Under the pieces are notes generated by a model. That model had not been told where the DNA came from and did no database searches. It saw only the letters and a program-made list of their open reading frames with translations. A stretch of 64,000 nucleotides of DNA from Pyrenochaeta sp. MPI-SDFR-AT-0127 (Eukaryota > Ascomycota > Dothideomycetes > Pleosporales > Cucurbitariaceae). Each line of letters starts with the position of its first letter. The stretch's first letter is position 1. The DNA lies in NCBI GenBank assembly GCA_020747015.1, contig JAGTJM010000041.1:210532-274531 (forward strand). The letters run 5' to 3'. Below, piece after piece: positions 59,602-64,000 of the stretch. A program made the translations under genes and the position numbers.

Positions 59602-60587
59602 TAGGTTATGAGCCCAGAGGCTTATAAGCTCTAAGGAACTTTATATATTTTATTACTTTAGTAAGTTTATATAAGCTACTAAGTAGTAAAAGGAAAAGAG
59701 TTATTTAACTCTATTATATCTATTACTCCCTAGTATAGATAATACTTTTATACTACTAGTATATTAGTTATTTATTAGCTTTTAAGCTATTTAGAGACGC
59801 GTAGGCTCTATTTAGTTAGCTTTTAGAAACTAGTATATATAGAGTTTAGAAGGATAAAAGCTATAGTTTTATTCTATTAGCTTCGGATAGAAGAAACTCG
59901 AGTACTCTATCTTAGCTCTTAGATTTATAAAAACAGTATAGCTTAAGGCTTATCTAGTCTTAGTCCCTACTCGCTCTTCTCTTAGGAATAAGAGGTATTA
60001 TTTTATATTTAACTAGTTATTTACTAGTTATTTATATTATATAAGAGTCTATCTAAAGATTATCCCTAGAGGAAGGTGCAAAGACCTGTCTTTAGAATTA
60101 TTAAGAGTAAACTAGCTAGCGTCTTTAGTAAGCTTTATTTATAAAGTTACTATCGAAACGAAAATATAACGCCTCTCTACCTAATATATATTACTATATA
60201 TATTATTATTTTAAGTAAGAACTATAGGAAATAGTCTTACTATTTTATAGTTATAAGAGCTATAATAGCCGTACTATATATTATAACTTATAAGGTTTTC
60301 TTTTATAAGACCTAAGGAAGATTTCCTTAAGAGGCTTAAGAAATCTAGTTATAAATAATTAATTATAGGCTTAGTAATACTACTAGCTCTATATAAAGAC
60401 CTGGATCTAAAATATAACTTTATATTAGTTATATCCTAGGCTAAGAAGTTAGTACTAGCTATATTAGGCTAGTATTTAATTTTTATAAAAAATCTAAAAT
60501 AACTCTAATTCCTTAAAGAGGAGTTATAAGACGTTATCCTTAAATAATATCTATTTTTTAAGCTATAACTATCTTTATAGTTAAAAA
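59602..60587. repeat. AT-rich repeat DNA before the copia element
   Basis: Bleached sequence that may include the 5' LTR and leader of the Ty1/copia element starting at 60588; I could not fix LTR borders because the 3' LTR is outside the window. Confidence 0.4.
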
Positions 60588-63500
60588 ATGGATAATATAT
60601 TTAAGATCCCTAAGCTAAAAGGCTCTTCTAATTTTGATATTTGGTCTATTAGAATAGAAGCTCTATTAGTTAAGGAGGGATATCTAGATATAGTTAATCA
60701 GGACTATACTCTAAATATAGATGATAACGATTTAGATTTATTAGCAGTTAGAGCTAATAAGGCTACTGCTTTTATTAAATTTCCTTAGAGGACGGCCCTT
60801 TATTGCAGGTTAGATTTGAAACTAATCCTTATTTATTATGGAATAGTCTAGAAAACCTATATAAAGCTAAAGGCTTTAGTAGTGATTTCCTTATTTGTAA
60901 GGATCTAATAAATACTACTATAAATACTTATAAAGGAAACTTAGAATTATATCTAAACGCCTTTAAAAGAATACTTAATAACCTTAAATCTAAGGCTATT
61001 AATCTACCTAATAAGTTTCTAATAGCTTTATTATTAAATAACTTAAATAAAGACTACGATTACGTAGTAGCTATTATAACTCAAACGATTAGGTTAGACG
61101 ATAGTACACTAGAAATTGACGATATTATATCTCAGTTATTAGATGAGTCTAGAAGGCTTAGTTCTATAAAATCTAGTAATACTAGTTATTATACTAATAA
61201 AAGTATTAGTTATAATAATAGCTATAATACTAGTAAAAATACTAGTAATAATAAAAAAGCAGTTACTATAGTACGATATAGAGATGTCTATGCAGACTAA
61301 TAGTAGTAAAAATAATAAATCTCCTAAAATACTATTAAAAGCTGTAAATTCTGCTATAAGCAAGGGCATTTAGAAAAAACTGCTATAAAGTATCCAGAAC
61401 TAAGATCTAGTATTAATAGTAAAAATAAGAATATTAATAATACTAGAGAAACTATACTAAGTACTAGTCTAAGCTATAAAGATAATAATAGTACTATAGA
61501 CTTTATCTTAGATTCTGGAGCTACTATACACACTAGTTATATAAGAGAGCTATTTACTAGTATTAAACCTACTAATATATCTATTAAGTGGGGTAATACT
61601 AATAATACTATTAAAGCTAGTGGTATAGGAGATATAGAACTCTATTTTACTAGTACTAAGAAAATAGTAAAACTAAAAGACGTTCTATTTATTCCTAGCC
61701 TAGGGGTTAACTTATTAAGTCTTAGTCTTATAACTAAGAAAGACTATAAGTTATCTTTTAATAAAGATAATTGCTTTATCTATACGCCTAATAATACTTT
61801 ATTAACTAAAGGAGTTATAAAGGGGCGTTAGTATTTTAGTATAAAAAGTACTAGGTCTATTAATTCTAATAGTTATATTAGAGGAGCTATTAATACTACT
61901 CTAACTATAGAGGATAATATAGTAAAGCTATTAGTCTAGAGGATATTAATAATAACCTAGTAGTTCTATAATTCCTAGTAATAAGAGGAATTAGTATATA
62001 ATAAAAATACTATAGAACTTATACATAATAGGCTAGGGCATATTAGTCTAAAAGCTATAAAACAGCTTCTTAATAAGACTAAAGGAGTAGATCTAGATCT
62101 AAAAGATATAGAGACTGCTAGGTTTCCTTAGATAATTGCTTAGTCTGTATTAAGGCTAAGCTAACTAAGAATATAAATAAAGAACCTAGTACTAAAGTCT
62201 TAGGCTATCTAGATCTAATCTATATAGATATAGGAGGACCTATAACTCCTAGAACTTTTAGAGGTTATAAATACTATATAACTTTTAGAGATAGTTATAC
62301 TAAGTACTTAGTCGTTAAGCTTCTTAAAACTAGAAAGAATACTAGAGAAGTTATAGAAAGTACTATAGTAGAACTAGAACTAGAGGCTATAAATAATAGT
62401 AATAACCCTAATATAAATAATAACTTTAATAATAATAAAGTTAAGGCTCTACAGCTAGATAACGAATTTAAATCTAAAGATTTAGATAGTTATTTATCTA
62501 ATAAAGGGATAGAAACTAGATATTCTGCGCCTTATACTCCTGAACAAAACGGAGCTGCAGAAATTATTAATAGAGTACTACTAAATAAAGTAAGAGCTCT
62601 ATTAATAACTAGTAATTTACCTAATAATTTATGGGGAGAAGCTATTTTAACAGCTACTTATCTATATAATAGAACTCCTAGTAGTTCTATTAGTTTTAAT
62701 ACCCCTTATTATTTAAAATATAAAGAACTACCTAATCTAAGTAATCTTAGAATTTGGGGATCTTTAACTTACTATAAGGAGCCTATAAGCTTCCTTAAGA
62801 AATTAGATAATAGAGCTATACCTTACTATCTAATAGGCTATAAGGGCTCTAATATCTATAAATATATAATCCTAGTACTAATAAGTCTATATATACTAGA
62901 GATTGTAAAATTATAGAGGGTTACTACTATAAACAAAATAATAGTAGTAATATAAATAAGATTTTTACTAAACTAGAAGATCTTAGACTAGGTTCTAATA
63001 TAGATAAAATAACTAAATCTATAGAACCTAATAGTCTAGAACCTAGTAATCTAGAAATAATCTAGATATAATTAATTCTGAAGAATCTGAAGACGAGTTA
63101 AAGACTATAACTAAACCTAGAAAAATCTTTAAACCTCTAAATCCTAAAGTAATAGAAGATAATTATTCAGAAGACGAATTAGCAAATAATACTTCTATTA
63201 TTAAGGATAACTATAGTATTTTAAGTACTTCTATTATAATAGAAGATACTAATACTAATATTATAGATAATAACTTACTAGAGACTATAACTAATAGTTC
63301 TAGTAAAGTAGATATTTATAATAATACTATCTTAAAATATATATTAAATATATATAATAATACTATTTTAGAACCTACTAGTTTTAAGGAGGTATTATTA
63401 AGAAAAGATAAAGATCTCTATCTAAAAGCTATGTACTTAGAAGTAGACGATCTACTTAATAATAATACTTGGAAACTAGTAACTAGGCCTAATAATATAG

Positions 63501-64000
63501 CTGATAAAGCTATTTTAAGAGGTAGATGGGTCCTAAATAAAAAGTATAACCTAGATAATACTATTAAAAAGTATAAGGCTAGGTGGGTAGCTAAAGGCTT
63601 TCTACAACGATATAATATAAATTATAAAGAAACCTTTGCTTCTACTAGTAAACCTAGTATTATTAGATTATATTATCTATTTTTAGCTATCTAGATTGGG
63701 AAATATATGCTTGGGATATTAAACAAGCGTTTCCTAATGCGAAATGATAATAATAATATATATATCCTACCTATAGGCTTAGCTATATCCTAGATAAATT
63801 TCTAGATAGTAAAGATCTTAAAATAAAGATACTAATAGAACTACTAGAAGCTATCTATCTAGCTAAACAAACTAAGAACTATAATACTATAGTTTGTAAT
63901 CTAAATAAAGCACTATAGGTTTAAAACAAGCTAGTAGACAGTGGCAGCTATTTTTAACTAAAATCTTAGAAGACTTAGGTTTTAGTACTCTAAAAATAGA
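60588..64000 (+). mobile_element. Ty1/copia retrotransposon, decayed, runs off the window end
   Basis: Domain order is Gag-PR-IN-RT. Gag starts MDNIFKIPKLKGSSNFDIWS and, after a frame break at 60786, continues (NPYLLWNSLENLYKAKGF) to about 61300. A zinc knuckle CKFCYKQGH follows near 61345-61375, the protease site ILDSGATIHTS at about 61505-61540, and the pre-integrase His motif NRLGHISLKAIKQL with NCLVCIKAK near 62030-62160. The integrase catalytic Asp/Asp/Glu lie in YIDIGGPI, LQLDNEFKS and TPEQNGAAE (62220-62570). The copia reverse transcriptase starts NNTWKLVTRPNN (63460) through GRWVLNKKYN and ARWVAKGFLQRY to the window edge. Several TAG/TAA and frame breaks make it inactive, but it is far less bleached than its neighbours. 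No RNase H or 3' LTR is visible here. Confidence 0.9.

Overview
The window looks like a filamentous ascomycete (Pezizomycotina; a Dothideomycete is plausible but unproven). The evidence is short 48-102 bp introns with GT...CTAAC/CTGAC...AG signals, fungal gene families (ERG25, ARO8-type aminotransferase, Zn2Cys6 regulator, homocitrate synthase, DUF3445) and long AT-rich blocks depleted of CpA and full of TpA, the mark of repeat-induced point mutation (RIP). GC-balanced gene islands alternate with RIP-bleached repeat blocks. I saw no rRNA, tRNA or CRISPR.

Layout. 1-5000: degenerate repeat DNA, a small secreted eight-cysteine protein (2495-2845) and a foldback MITE. 5349-6280: intact ERG25. 6624-7400: truncated PAF1 pseudogene. 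8802-15074: relict metabolite-type cluster of a Zn2Cys6 regulator, an FAD monooxygenase and an ABCB transporter, all pseudogenes. 15976-25319: a 9.3 kb DUF6606/DUF3638/DUF3645 giant gene broken by a few stops and frameshifts. 25320-31180: RIP block. 33196-39139: ARO8-like aminotransferase (apparently intact), LEU2-like dehydrogenase remnant, branched-chain aminotransferase remnant and a nearly intact homocitrate synthase paralogue; together these are the enzyme types of a 2-oxo-acid chain-elongation pathway. 39590-40810: RIP block. 41021-48427: four intact genes (GST, methyltransferase, DUF3445 heme N-demethylase-like protein, monocarboxylate-type MFS), one solo LTR and a 182-bp tandem repeat. 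48430-64000: mainly RIP-mutated repeats, including a 39-bp tandem array, an OrsD/RecQ-type gene remnant, a young solo LTR, a 1.2 kb near-perfect palindrome and a Ty1/copia element running off the window end.

How genes may work together (inference): homocitrate synthase-like, LEU2-like and aminotransferase functions would make chain-extended amino acids as in the hty-type clusters of echinocandin producers, with GST, methyltransferase, oxidative demethylase and MFS pump as possible tailoring and export partners. No NRPS or PKS lies in the window and two members are dead, so this is a degraded or dispersed cluster at best. Many nonsense codons in the broken genes are CAG/CAA to TAG/TAA changes and several lost residues fit G-to-A changes, as expected if RIP touched low-copy DNA next to repeats.
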